Shown in pieces: positions 25,632 through 34,465 of a stretch of DNA of 64,000 bases. Positions within the stretch are counted from its first letter, which is position 1, and every line of letters begins with the position of its first letter. The notes beneath the pieces were generated by a model. That model was given only the letters and a program-made list of their open reading frames with translations, was not told the origin of the DNA and made no database searches. Position numbers and translations under genes: made by a program. The stretch covers positions 1 through 64,000 of the forward strand of contig NZ_JAIVKL010000005.1 of the NCBI RefSeq assembly GCF_020524045.1. Reading direction: 5' to 3'. This DNA comes from Metabacillus litoralis. Lineage in GTDB: Bacteria > Bacillota > Bacilli > Bacillales > Bacillaceae.

Positions 25632-27171
25632 CGTGTTAATTATTGATGATGAACCGATGATTCGAGAAGGTTTAAGAACATTAATTCCTTGGGAAGACTT
25701 AGGTTACCAGGTAATAGATACAGCAAAAGATGGTCAAGAGGGTTTGGAAAAATATAAGAAATATGAAATTCATTTAATACTTGCTGATATACGAATGCCG
25801 AGAATGGATGGTATAACACTTATTGAAACTATCAGAAAAGATGATGATTCTGTACAATTCCTTGTGTTAAGTGGGTATGCCGATTTTTCCTATGCACAAA
25901 AAGCAATCAGGCAAAATGTGACTGGTTATTTATTAAAACCAGTAGAAGAAGATGAATTGATTCGATATGTAAAAGGAATCAAGAAAAATCTAGATCAACA
26001 ACAATCTTTTACCGAACAACAAGATAAAAGCTTGCAAGAAGGTAGACATGCCTTTTTTAAGGAAATGATTGAAACCTGTGAAAATGCCGCAGTTCATCAT
26101 TTAAATGAAGAGATAATAAAATTAGATTTACAAGCAAATAACTATCAGTTAGTACTGATGAAATTTTTAGATCATACAAATATAGATCTTGAAGAGATTA
26201 GACTACTCTTAACGCAAGAGATTGAAGAAACATGGGGGTATTTGTTCAGTAGAGACCAATATCTTTGTATTGTATTAAAGGACATAAGACCTAACCTTGT
26301 TCATTATAACGAGTTGTATGAGTTAGTAAAAAGTCGGATAAAAAATATTAAAATCGTGATGTCTGTAAGTAACGTTTTTACAGTAATTAGTGAGATAGGC
26401 GAGGAATTTAGGAAAACAAAAAAGATACTTGATGATCAATTTTATTATAAAGATTCTAAATTTCTTAGATCAGATTCAGAGCGATTTCTTAACCCTAACA
26501 ATCTACCAAACCATGAAATACAGTCACATGAGTTTCCAATCCATTCCTTTACTGAAAGGATATATTTCGCTCTTGAGGCATTGAATGATCAGGCACTTAA
26601 AAATGTTCTAATGGAAGCTACTCAAACAATGATTGATCGAAACTATTCAGAGGAGCAAATAAAAACAAGTTTTATTCGCTTACTATCAATGGTACTTAAT
26701 AAATGCTTAGTGAATAAACAAGAGCTAAGTGAGACGGTTTCAGATATAACAGCAGATCTTCATAAAATAAATGACAAGACTTCTATAAGTGTACTGTTCG
26801 ATTATATTTATGACTTATTTTTAAAAGTAATATCAAGTCAAAACATTGGTGACCAAGAAGGTCAATTAGTAAAACTTGTGGATTTCATCCATCGCAACTA
26901 TCATGAAACATTAAAGTTAGAGACTTTAGCAAAGATATTTGATTATAATAGTGCATATTTAGGGAAAATTTTCAAAAATCATACTGGCGAATATTTTAAC
27001 ACGTATCTAGATAAGGTCCGAATGGAAAATGCAAAAAAATTATTAACTGAAGGCATGAAGGTTTATCAAGTAGCAGACAAGGTTGGCTATTCTAATGTCG
27101 ATTATTTTCATAATAAATTCAAAAAATATGTTGGTATGTCTCCTAGTAAATTCAGAAGAAAAACACCTTAA
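25624..27171 (+). CDS. YesN-type response regulator with AraC DNA-binding domain
   Basis: 515 residues from the ATG at 25624, which follows GGGGGAG; a GTG six bases earlier is less likely. The receiver domain has Asp55 in ILADIRMPRMDG and a KPVEEDE segment after the conserved Lys. The middle region is unassigned. Two helix-turn-helix motifs at the C terminus read YNSAYLGKIFKNHTG and VGYSNVDYFHNKFKKYVGMSP. It probably activates the transporter genes that start about 310 bases downstream and perhaps the flanking glycosidase genes. Confidence 0.92.
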   Translation: MYNVLIIDDEPMIREGLRTLIPWEDLGYQVIDTAKDGQEGLEKYKKYEIHLILADIRMPRMDGITLIETIRKDDDSVQFLVLSGYADFSYAQKAIRQNVTGYLLKPVEEDELIRYVKGIKKNLDQQQSFTEQQDKSLQEGRHAFFKEMIETCENAAVHHLNEEIIKLDLQANNYQLVLMKFLDHTNIDLEEIRLLLTQEIEETWGYLFSRDQYLCIVLKDIRPNLVHYNELYELVKSRIKNIKIVMSVSNVFTVISEIGEEFRKTKKILDDQFYYKDSKFLRSDSERFLNPNNLPNHEIQSHEFPIHSFTERIYFALEALNDQALKNVLMEATQTMIDRNYSEEQIKTSFIRLLSMVLNKCLVNKQELSETVSDITADLHKINDKTSISVLFDYIYDLFLKVISSQNIGDQEGQLVKLVDFIHRNYHETLKLETLAKIFDYNSAYLGKIFKNHTGEYFNTYLDKVRMENAKKLLTEGMKVYQVADKVGYSNVDYFHNKFKKYVGMSPSKFRRKTP

Positions 27172-27202
27172 CGTACACGACTTTTTCGTTGTACGTTTTT
27201 TT
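27172..27202 (+). terminator. Terminator after the second YesN gene
   Basis: Arms CGTACACGA (27172-27180) and TCGTTGTACG (27186-27195) pair with one bulge and are followed by seven T residues (27196-27202). Confidence 0.88.
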
Positions 27203-27217
27203 ATGCATGATGATTAA

Positions 27218-27363
27218 AGTTGTTTTCTAAACTTTATTGCTTTTAGTCATATGAACTTTATAAAGTATAGTGACATCTTTTCTACTTAGAATAGTAACTG
27301 ATAGAAACATTGTTACTAACAGGAATTTAGGTTAATTAGTAACAATCTTTTTAGAAAATAGTA
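27218..27363. mobile_element. MITE-like element between yesN-like and permease genes (decayed ends)
   Basis: The interior aligns with the family in reverse orientation (GACATCTTTTCTACTTAG, then AGTAACAATCTTTTTAGAAAA). Both termini carry mismatches (AGTTGTTTTC on the left, TAGTA replacing GAGCC on the right). No clean target duplication was found. The rest of the gap to 27479 shows no other feature. Confidence 0.6.
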
Positions 27364-27479
27364 TTGAATTAAAGATACATTATATGAAAAATTTATATGA
27401 TTTTTGTGTTAATTTATGAGGTATTTTATCTATTATGTATGCGCTATCATTAGCTTATAAGTAAGAAGGGGGGATCATC

Positions 27480-28442
27480 ATGAAAACAGTTACTAGCAGT
27501 AAAAAAGAAGCTGTAATTATTCAAACTCAGAAAAAAAGCTTTTGGAAAACTTTCGTTCAGCAAAAATATTTATATATGATGGCTGTTCCTTTTGTCATCT
27601 TAGTCATTGTTTTTAATTATCTTCCATTATGGGGATGGACAATGGCTTTTCAAAATTATAAGCCGGGTCTATCTCTTTTTCAGCAAGAATGGGTTGGATT
27701 TGAGCATTTTATTGAATTATTTTCAGATGATCGGTTTTATCGAGCACTTAGAAATACATTAGCGATGAGTCTTCTTGGATTAACCATCGGCTTTGTGATG
27801 CCAATCATTTTTGCTGTCCTCTTAAATGAAGTTCGAGTAAATTTGTTCAAACGAACAGTTCAGACAATAACATATCTACCCCATTTTGTGTCTTGGGTTG
27901 TTGTTGCTGGTATCGTGACAAAAATGCTCTCAACAGACGGTGGAGTAATTAATGATTTGTTAGTAGGAATAGGTGTAGTAGACAAGCCCTTTCAATTTAT
28001 GGCAGAAGGATCATATTTCTGGGGAATTGTTGTAGCATCTGACATTTGGAAAGAAATGGGGTGGAACGCGATCATTTTCCTCGCTGCTATGTCAGGGATT
28101 GATTCTCAGCTCTACGAAGCAGCAAAGGTAGACGGTGCTGGCCGGATAAGACAGATATGGCATATCACATTACCTGGAATACGACCAACCATTCTCGTTC
28201 TATTAATCTTAAACATTGGGCACTTAACAAGCATTGGTTTTGAGAAACAATTGCTACTCGGAAATAACTTAGTTGTTGATTATGCAGAGGTACTAGATTT
28301 ATATGCTTTGAATTACGGAATAGGATTAGGTCGTTTCTCATACGGTACCGCGATTGGTATATTTAATTCTGTAGTAAGTATTATTCTACTTTTTGTGGCA
28401 AATGGAATTTTTAAGAAATATTCCAACTCCAGCGTAATGTAA
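27480..28442 (+). CDS. Oligosaccharide ABC transporter permease, LplB type (CUT1)
   Basis: 320 residues with six predicted membrane segments. The N terminus KYLYMMAVPFVILVIVFNYLP and the loop WTMAFQNYKPG are typical of the LplB/YteP group. The ATPase-contact EAA loop reads EAAKVDGAGRIRQIWHITLP (about 218-237). A GGGGGG site precedes the ATG. It pairs with the second permease 16 bases downstream. No ATPase gene accompanies them, so a shared MsmX-type ATPase is presumably used. The likely substrate is an oligosaccharide, inferred from the surrounding glycosidases. Confidence 0.92.
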   Translation: MKTVTSSKKEAVIIQTQKKSFWKTFVQQKYLYMMAVPFVILVIVFNYLPLWGWTMAFQNYKPGLSLFQQEWVGFEHFIELFSDDRFYRALRNTLAMSLLGLTIGFVMPIIFAVLLNEVRVNLFKRTVQTITYLPHFVSWVVVAGIVTKMLSTDGGVINDLLVGIGVVDKPFQFMAEGSYFWGIVVASDIWKEMGWNAIIFLAAMSGIDSQLYEAAKVDGAGRIRQIWHITLPGIRPTILVLLILNIGHLTSIGFEKQLLLGNNLVVDYAEVLDLYALNYGIGLGRFSYGTAIGIFNSVVSIILLFVANGIFKKYSNSSVM

Positions 28443-28457
28443 GGAGGACTAATAAAA

Positions 28458-29372
28458 ATGCGAAGAAAAAAGTCACTAATTAAAACAACTGGTACAGATC
28501 GCCTGTTTGATGGGTTTATCTATATTTATTTAATCCTTATCTCGATCGTTACACTGTATCCCTTTTTGAATGTACTGGCCATTTCATTCAATGAATCTAT
28601 TGATACAGTAAGAGGTGGTATTCATATTTGGCCAAGGTCATTTACATTAGACAATTATGTGGAAATATTCAAATACGATAACTTGATCACAGGTTTTATA
28701 AACTCAACTACCCGTACCATTATTGGAACAGTCCTAGGTGTTATTTCGTCAGCAATGGTAGCATACACGCTTAGTAGAGCTGATTTTCAAGGTCGGAAAT
28801 TATTCTCAACGATCATTGTACTAACAATGTATTTCTCTGGCGGATTAATTCCTGGATACATGTTAATAAGAGATTTGGGGTTAATTAATAGCTATATGGT
28901 TTACATTCTCCCAGGCCTTGTAAATGCGTTCAATATTATTATTGTACGTTCGTTTATTGATGGAATTCCATACGCACTCCAAGAGTCAGCGAAAATTGAT
29001 GGAGCAAATGACTTTATGATTTTTTGGAAAATTATCATGCCTTTATGTAAACCAGTTCTAGCGACTATTGCTCTTTTTGTTGCTGTAATGCATTGGAATT
29101 CTTGGTTTGATACCTATTTATATAACAGCATGAATGAAAATTTAACAACATTACAATATGAGTTAATGAAAATTTTGCAAAATACATCAGTGGGTAGTAC
29201 AGATCCAAATGCGATGAAGGGAATGACAGCAGACCAATTAAAAACCTTTGTTTCTCCTGAATCAATTAAAATGGCGATATCTGTTGTAACGATCGTTCCA
29301 ATTTTAATCGTTTATCCATTTGTTCAAAAATATTTTGTTCAAGGAATGACACTTGGAGCTGTTAAAAGTTAA
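28458..29372 (+). CDS. Oligosaccharide ABC transporter permease, YtcP/LplC type (CUT1)
   Basis: 304 residues with six predicted membrane segments. Family marks are LYPFLNVLAISFNESIDTVRGG near the N terminus, YFSGGLIPGYMLIRDLGL, and an EAA loop ESAKIDGANDFMIFWKIIMP (about 178-197). The C terminus ends in YFVQGMTLGAVKS, the usual end of this subfamily. AGGAGG precedes the ATG, and spacing from the first permease is 16 bases. Confidence 0.93.
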   Translation: MRRKKSLIKTTGTDRLFDGFIYIYLILISIVTLYPFLNVLAISFNESIDTVRGGIHIWPRSFTLDNYVEIFKYDNLITGFINSTTRTIIGTVLGVISSAMVAYTLSRADFQGRKLFSTIIVLTMYFSGGLIPGYMLIRDLGLINSYMVYILPGLVNAFNIIIVRSFIDGIPYALQESAKIDGANDFMIFWKIIMPLCKPVLATIALFVAVMHWNSWFDTYLYNSMNENLTTLQYELMKILQNTSVGSTDPNAMKGMTADQLKTFVSPESIKMAISVVTIVPILIVYPFVQKYFVQGMTLGAVKS

Positions 29373-29401
29373 TTAGTTGATGTCACATTTTTAAAACTTG
29401 T

Positions 29402-29414
29402 AGGAGGTGATCCA
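29402..29414 (+). promoter_or_regulatory. Extended Shine-Dalgarno sequence without a start codon
   Basis: AGGAGGTGATCCA is complementary to 13 consecutive bases of the conserved 3' tail of 16S rRNA (TGGATCACCTCCT). No ATG, GTG or TTG follows at a usable distance, and a stop codon comes within 12 bases. It lies 74 bases upstream of the binding-protein ATG. It could be a ribosome-bound mRNA stabiliser like the cry3A STAB-SD. Confidence 0.5.
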
Positions 29415-29487
29415 ACTAACTAGGTGAGAGATTAGTAGATTTGACTTCTGCTCTATGTAAACAATTTCAAACTAGGGGGATTAAAAC

Positions 29488-31149
29488 ATGAAAAAGAATG
29501 TTAGCAAAATGATTTTGTTCATGGCAATAAGCTTTGTTCTTATCATCTCAGGGTGTAGTAATAAATCAGGTAGTGAAGCTGAAAAGAATAAAGATGGACT
29601 GACAGAGCTTACTCTATTTAGTGCAGATCCACATACACAATGGGATAATATGGAAAGTCCTGTAAGTAAAGTTGTAAAAGAAAAAACAGGCGTTACGTTA
29701 AATCCTGAGTTTGATGTAAACGGTGGAACTCAAAAAATTGCTTTAATGATTGCGAGTGGAGAATATCCTGATCTTGTAGCACCAAAAGGTGAAGCGGGAA
29801 AATTAGTTGATGCTGGTGCACTTATTGATCTTACAGATCTAATTGAAGAACATGCTCCTAACTTGAAAAAAATTTATGGCGACTACATGAACCGTTTGAA
29901 ATGGGGCAACGAAGATGAGTCAATTTACATTTTACCTACATCTGCTGTAGATACAGAATATTTTAAGCCTAGTCATGGTGTGGGATTACAGCATGCAGTT
30001 GTAAAAGAACTTGGATATCCTGAAATTAATACGTTAAAGGATTTTGAAAGCGCTATTAGAGAATATAAAGAGAAGGTTCCAGAAGTAAATGGGCAATCCA
30101 CAATCGGTTTATCACTATTAGCAGATGACTGGCGCATTATGATTTCGACGACAAATCCAGCTTTCTGGTCAACTGGAGTATCTGATGATGGAGAATACTA
30201 TATTGACCCAGAATCGTATGAAGCAATTTTCCATTACAAGCGACCAGAGGAGAAAGAGTACTTCCGTTGGTTAAATCATATGAATGATGAAGGATTACTT
30301 GATCCAGAAAGCTTTGTTCAAAAATATGATCAATATTTAGCTAAATTATCTTCAGGACGTGTTTTAGGGATTATTGATGATGATTGGGAATTCGATGAAG
30401 CACAACGTGCATTACGTGAACAAGGTCAACAAGAGAGAATGTATGGATTATATCCTGCAACATTGGAAAAAGATATGAAGCATGCGAACTTCCAAAGTAC
30501 TGGTTATTTAGCTGGTTGGGGTGTTGGTATTACCACTGATTGTGAAGATCCAGTAGCAGCAATTAAATTCTTAGATTATCTAGCTTCTGATGAAGGTCAA
30601 ATTCTTCAAAACTGGGGAATTGAAGGAGAGCACTACACAATTGAAGATGGTAAACGTGTGATCTCTGATGAAGAAATGAATAAAAGAAACAACAATGCTA
30701 ACTATGTGAAAGAAACTGGTATTGGTGTACTAAAAGGTTTTGCGCCTGCCTATGGAGATGGGGTCGTTGATTCTAATGGTCAAACATATACAATAGCTTC
30801 TCCACAACAAATTAAAGATGCTTATACAGATGTAGAAAAAGAGGTTTTATCAAACTATGGTGTTGAGATGTGGAAGGAATTATATCCACAGGAAGATGAG
30901 TTCCCTGTAAAACCTTGGGGTGTATCCTTTAATATTCAAGTTCCAGGTGATTCAGAATTAGTGCTTATTGAACAAAAGGTACTAGATATCGTGAAGAAAC
31001 GTATACCTGAAGCAATTCTTGCAAAACCTTCTGACTTTGATAAGCTTTATGATAATTTCTTGAAGGAAATTGATGAAGCTGGTGCAAAAGATGCAGAAAA
31101 AATGAGAACTGATTTAATTAAAGAAAGAGTAGAACTTTGGAATAACTAG
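29488..31149 (+). CDS. Large oligosaccharide-binding lipoprotein (LplA family, CUT1)
   Basis: 553 residues. Signal peptide with lipobox IISGC, cysteine at about 23. At about 530 mature residues it is in the size class of LplA-type binding proteins for longer oligosaccharides, with ALMIASGEYPDLV near the start and a VAAIKFLDYLASDEGQ segment in the C-terminal half. It follows the two permeases, separated by 115 bases that hold an unusual Shine-Dalgarno sequence, so it may be expressed more strongly than they are. It probably captures xyloglucan-derived oligosaccharides at the cell surface; the ligand is inferred from context. Confidence 0.9.
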   Translation: MKKNVSKMILFMAISFVLIISGCSNKSGSEAEKNKDGLTELTLFSADPHTQWDNMESPVSKVVKEKTGVTLNPEFDVNGGTQKIALMIASGEYPDLVAPKGEAGKLVDAGALIDLTDLIEEHAPNLKKIYGDYMNRLKWGNEDESIYILPTSAVDTEYFKPSHGVGLQHAVVKELGYPEINTLKDFESAIREYKEKVPEVNGQSTIGLSLLADDWRIMISTTNPAFWSTGVSDDGEYYIDPESYEAIFHYKRPEEKEYFRWLNHMNDEGLLDPESFVQKYDQYLAKLSSGRVLGIIDDDWEFDEAQRALREQGQQERMYGLYPATLEKDMKHANFQSTGYLAGWGVGITTDCEDPVAAIKFLDYLASDEGQILQNWGIEGEHYTIEDGKRVISDEEMNKRNNNANYVKETGIGVLKGFAPAYGDGVVDSNGQTYTIASPQQIKDAYTDVEKEVLSNYGVEMWKELYPQEDEFPVKPWGVSFNIQVPGDSELVLIEQKVLDIVKKRIPEAILAKPSDFDKLYDNFLKEIDEAGAKDAEKMRTDLIKERVELWNN

Positions 31150-31183
31150 TAGTATACACGAAGTTGTTTTCAAGACAATTATA

Positions 31184-31541
31184 AAAGAGAGACTGGGACA
31201 TAAATAAAGACATCATACAAAAAGGTGAATAAATCTAAATCAGTTAAGTTGAAAGAAACAAGTTCGTTTCATTGCGCTGCAGACACTCGCTTTCCACGGG
31301 GAGGAAGCTAAGCCTCCTCAGCTACGCCTGCTGAGGTCTCAGCCTTTCCTCTATTCCCGTAGGTGCCCTAGTGTCTTCCGCTCCATTCCACTGGATCTAA
31401 AAAATAGTATACAAAATCCAAAAATTTATTGAAAACTGCAAATAAAAACCCGAACTATTAGGTGAGTGATTAATTGAAATATCACCTTATAATTCGGGTT
31501 TATCATTAGCTTAAATACGTAATGCCCAGACTCTTTTTAAA
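31184..31541. repeat. Dispersed repeat family 2, full-length copy (IS1182-like ends)
   Basis: Ends form imperfect inverted repeats: AGAGAGACTGGGACA on the left, complement of TGCCCAGACTCTTTTT on the right. The centre holds a block read in many Bacillaceae intergenic regions (GACACTCGCTTTCCACGG, then CTAGTGTCTTCCGCTCCATT). A terminator-like hairpin follows (31447-31502). Related copies are at 33992 and 38242. No coding capacity. It occupies most of the 500-base gap before the GH31 gene. Confidence 0.75.
31447..31502 (+). terminator. Terminator-like hairpin inside repeat family 2
   Basis: Arms of about 20 bases built around AACCCGAACTATTAGGTGA and its near-complement, closing on a 16-base loop and followed by a short T stretch. 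The same hairpin recurs at about 34028 and 38513. This copy could end transcription after the LplA-like gene. Confidence 0.65.
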
Positions 31542-31649
31542 GATAGTAAACATGTCAAAGTGCTTTAATTAATTTTTAAAAATCAAAGTTTGTCAATTTA
31601 ATAAACATTCTTTTGGTTGATAGATGTAATGATATGAAGGAGTGTAACG

Positions 31650-33977
31650 ATGAAATTTACAGATGGATATTGGCTTATACGAGAGGGATTAGAATTGATT
31701 TCTGGAGTACAATTCTTTAAAGCAACTTCAACAGAAAACACACTAAAAGTATTAGTGGCACCGAAGGATATTTCAAACAGAGGATATCAACTCGATACAC
31801 CGTTATTAACAGTTGAGTTTTCATCTCCAATGGAAGATGCGATTCGGGTAAAGATCATTCATCATAAGGGAACAAAAAAGCGTGGTCCAGAATTTCAGCT
31901 TTATGACCACGAGCAAGCACCTGTTTCAATACAGGAAACGGAAGAAACGATTACATTTATCAGCGGAAAAACAAGTGCAGTTATTAACAAAAAGGGACCA
32001 TGGGGAGTCCAATACCTTTATGATGGTAAAAAAATAACTGGCAGTGGTCAAAAGTCAATGTCTCATATTACTGAAACAGCAACGAAGACTACCTATGTTC
32101 GCGAAGAACTAAATTTAGGAGTTGGTGAAAATATCTATGGTCTTGGGGAAAGGTTTACTTCGTTTGTAAAGAACGGACAAGAAATCGAGATCTGGAATCA
32201 AGATGGAGGTACGGCATCACAACAATCTTATAAAAATATCCCTTTCTATGTATCAAATAAAGGGTACGGGATCTTTATCAATCAACCGGAAAATGTATCT
32301 CTTGAAGTTGCTTCTGAAAAAGTATCCAAGGTTCAATTCAGTGTGAAAGGTGAATCGTTGGATTACATGATTTTTGGTGGAGAAACATTAAAAGAGGTTA
32401 TCTCAAACTACACAACTTTAACGGGTAAACCTGCTATGCCTCCTGCATGGTCGTTTGGTTTATGGTTATCAACTTCTTTTACAACAAACTATGATGAAGA
32501 AACAGTGAATCGTTTCGTAGAGGGAATGCGTGAAAGAGATATTCCATTATCTGTTTTCCATTATGATTGTTTCTGGATGGAAGCGTTAAATTGGACCGAT
32601 TTCGAATGGGATAGAAACATGTTCCCAGATCCTGATGGAATGCTAAAACGCATGAAAGAGAAGGGCTTGAAAATTTGTGTTTGGATCAATCCTTATATTG
32701 CACAAGAGTCAAAGCTTTTTGACGAGGCCGTTCAAAATGGCTACTTAATTAAACGACCTAATGGAGATGTTTGGCAATGGGATAAATGGCAGCCTGGAAT
32801 GGGAATCGTTGATTTTACAAACCCTTCAGCATGTGAATGGTATGCTAATCATCTTAGAAGATTAGTAGATATGGGGGTTGATTCTTTTAAAACCGATTTC
32901 GGGGAAAGAATTCCAACAGATGTCGTTTACTTTGACGGCTCTGATCCTGACAAAATGCATAATTATTATACATTCTTATATAACAAGGTTGTATTTGAAG
33001 TACTAAAAGATCAGCTTGGCGAAGGAGAGGTTACTTTATTTGCGCGTTCAGCAACCACTGGCGGTCAACAATTCCCAGTACACTGGGGAGGTGATTGTGA
33101 TGCTACATACGAATCTATGGCAGAAAGTATCAGAGGGGGATTATCACTTGGTTTGACTGGATTTGGATTCTGGAGTCATGACATAGGTGGATTTGAAAGT
33201 ACAGCTCCTACTGATTTGTTTAAACGTTGGGTAGCATTTGGACTTCTCTCAAGCCATAGCCGTTTACATGGAAGTAAATCATACCGTGTGCCATGGGCAT
33301 ACGATGAAGAAGCTGTTGAAGTAACGAGATTTTTCACAAAATTAAAATCAAAATTAATGCCATATATTTTTAATTCAGCAAATGATTCAGCCAAACTAGG
33401 GATTCCAATGATGAGAGCAATGCTTCTCGAGTTTCAAGACGATCCAGCTGTCGAAACATTGGAAAGACAATATATGTTTGGTGATTCATTACTTGTCGCA
33501 CCGATATTGAACGAAGAAGGAGATGTATCATTTTATCTTCCAAAAGGAAAATGGACACATCTATTTACGAATGAAGTGATTGATGGAGGAGCATGGAGAA
33601 ATGAAAATCATGGATATTTAAGTCTTCCACTATATGCTCGCCCTAATTCTCTCATTGCACTTGGTTCAAATGAAAATGATGCTGCTTATGATTATGCAAA
33701 CGATGTAGAACTGCACCTCTTCCAGCTTGGAGATGGTCATGAAGCAACAACGACTATTCGTAACACTAAATCAGACATTGAACTATCGATTACAGCAACT
33801 CGTACTGAAAATGAGCTAACAATCAATGTCTCTGAAACAGTCGGAAAACCATGGTCACTTTTATTACGTGGAATCACAGAAATAACTAGAGCTAGTCATG
33901 TTAAGATTGAATCAACTAATCAAGGAATTAAACTGATTCCAGAACAAGGTGTTAAGAGCTTTACAGTTATTCTTTAA
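31650..33977 (+). CDS. yicI: GH31 alpha-xylosidase (YicI-like)
   Basis: 775 residues, no signal peptide, AAGGAG site before the ATG. The protein aligns with E. coli YicI without obvious gaps: nucleophile Asp416 in FKTDFGERIP and acid/base Asp482 in HWGGDCDATYESM fall at the same numbers as in YicI. Other marks are GLGERFTSFVKNG, SFGLWLSTSFTTNY, HYDCFWM and FGFWSHDIGGFE. YicI-type enzymes remove non-reducing alpha-1,6-linked xylose from xyloglucan oligosaccharides (isoprimeverose units). This is the most diagnostic enzyme for assigning the locus to xyloglucan. It is set apart from the transporter genes by a repeat element. Confidence 0.94.
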   Translation: MKFTDGYWLIREGLELISGVQFFKATSTENTLKVLVAPKDISNRGYQLDTPLLTVEFSSPMEDAIRVKIIHHKGTKKRGPEFQLYDHEQAPVSIQETEETITFISGKTSAVINKKGPWGVQYLYDGKKITGSGQKSMSHITETATKTTYVREELNLGVGENIYGLGERFTSFVKNGQEIEIWNQDGGTASQQSYKNIPFYVSNKGYGIFINQPENVSLEVASEKVSKVQFSVKGESLDYMIFGGETLKEVISNYTTLTGKPAMPPAWSFGLWLSTSFTTNYDEETVNRFVEGMRERDIPLSVFHYDCFWMEALNWTDFEWDRNMFPDPDGMLKRMKEKGLKICVWINPYIAQESKLFDEAVQNGYLIKRPNGDVWQWDKWQPGMGIVDFTNPSACEWYANHLRRLVDMGVDSFKTDFGERIPTDVVYFDGSDPDKMHNYYTFLYNKVVFEVLKDQLGEGEVTLFARSATTGGQQFPVHWGGDCDATYESMAESIRGGLSLGLTGFGFWSHDIGGFESTAPTDLFKRWVAFGLLSSHSRLHGSKSYRVPWAYDEEAVEVTRFFTKLKSKLMPYIFNSANDSAKLGIPMMRAMLLEFQDDPAVETLERQYMFGDSLLVAPILNEEGDVSFYLPKGKWTHLFTNEVIDGGAWRNENHGYLSLPLYARPNSLIALGSNENDAAYDYANDVELHLFQLGDGHEATTTIRNTKSDIELSITATRTENELTINVSETVGKPWSLLLRGITEITRASHVKIESTNQGIKLIPEQGVKSFTVIL

Positions 33978-33991
33978 TTTAATGTTATTAA

Positions 33992-34195
33992 GACGAGGCT
34001 GTGACATAATTATTTAAGAGAATGCTAAACCCAAACTATAAGGTGATATTTCAATTAATCATTCGCCTTATAGTTCGGGTTTTATTTGCCGTTTTCAATG
34101 TTTTTTTTGATTTTCCATATTATTTTTAAGAACTAGTGAAATGGAGCGAAGACACTAGGGCCACCTAAGGGAATAGAGGAAAGGCTAAGACTCTG
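33992..34195. repeat. Dispersed repeat family 2, truncated inverted copy
   Basis: Reverse-orientation copy: GACGAGGCTGTGACATAA end, the hairpin (34028-34083), then GAAATGGAGCGAAGACACTAGGG and GAATAGAGGAAAGGCTAAGAC. The far third present in the 31184 copy is missing. From 34196 to 34399 no other feature was recognised. Confidence 0.7.
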
Positions 34196-34399
34196 AAATG
34201 ATCAAAATAACTTAAATCTAGTATGATAGTTGGTAATCGTTCCAATTCAACACAGTATTTGTTTTAAGCAATAGAAATAGCCAAAGAGTTTAAAGCTATT
34301 TATTGTCTTGAATTAAAGGAATATATATGTAACTAAAATTGATTTTTAACATTCATAGAATATATTCAAAAAATGTTCACAAAGAAAATGGTTAAATCA

Positions 34400-34428
34400 T
34401 TGAAGTATAAAACTTCATCTTTTATACT
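34400..34428 (+). promoter_or_regulatory. Promoter with overlapping palindrome before the TetR gene
   Basis: TTGAAG (34400-34405), a 17-base spacer and TATACT (34423-34428) form a plausible sigma-A promoter. A perfect inverted repeat TGAAGT-ATAAA-ACTTCA (34401-34417) covers the -35 and most of the spacer, as expected for an autoregulatory TetR-type operator. Confidence 0.65.
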
Positions 34429-34465
34429 GTAAATATAACAACTAATAGTAAACGGGTGTTCATTA

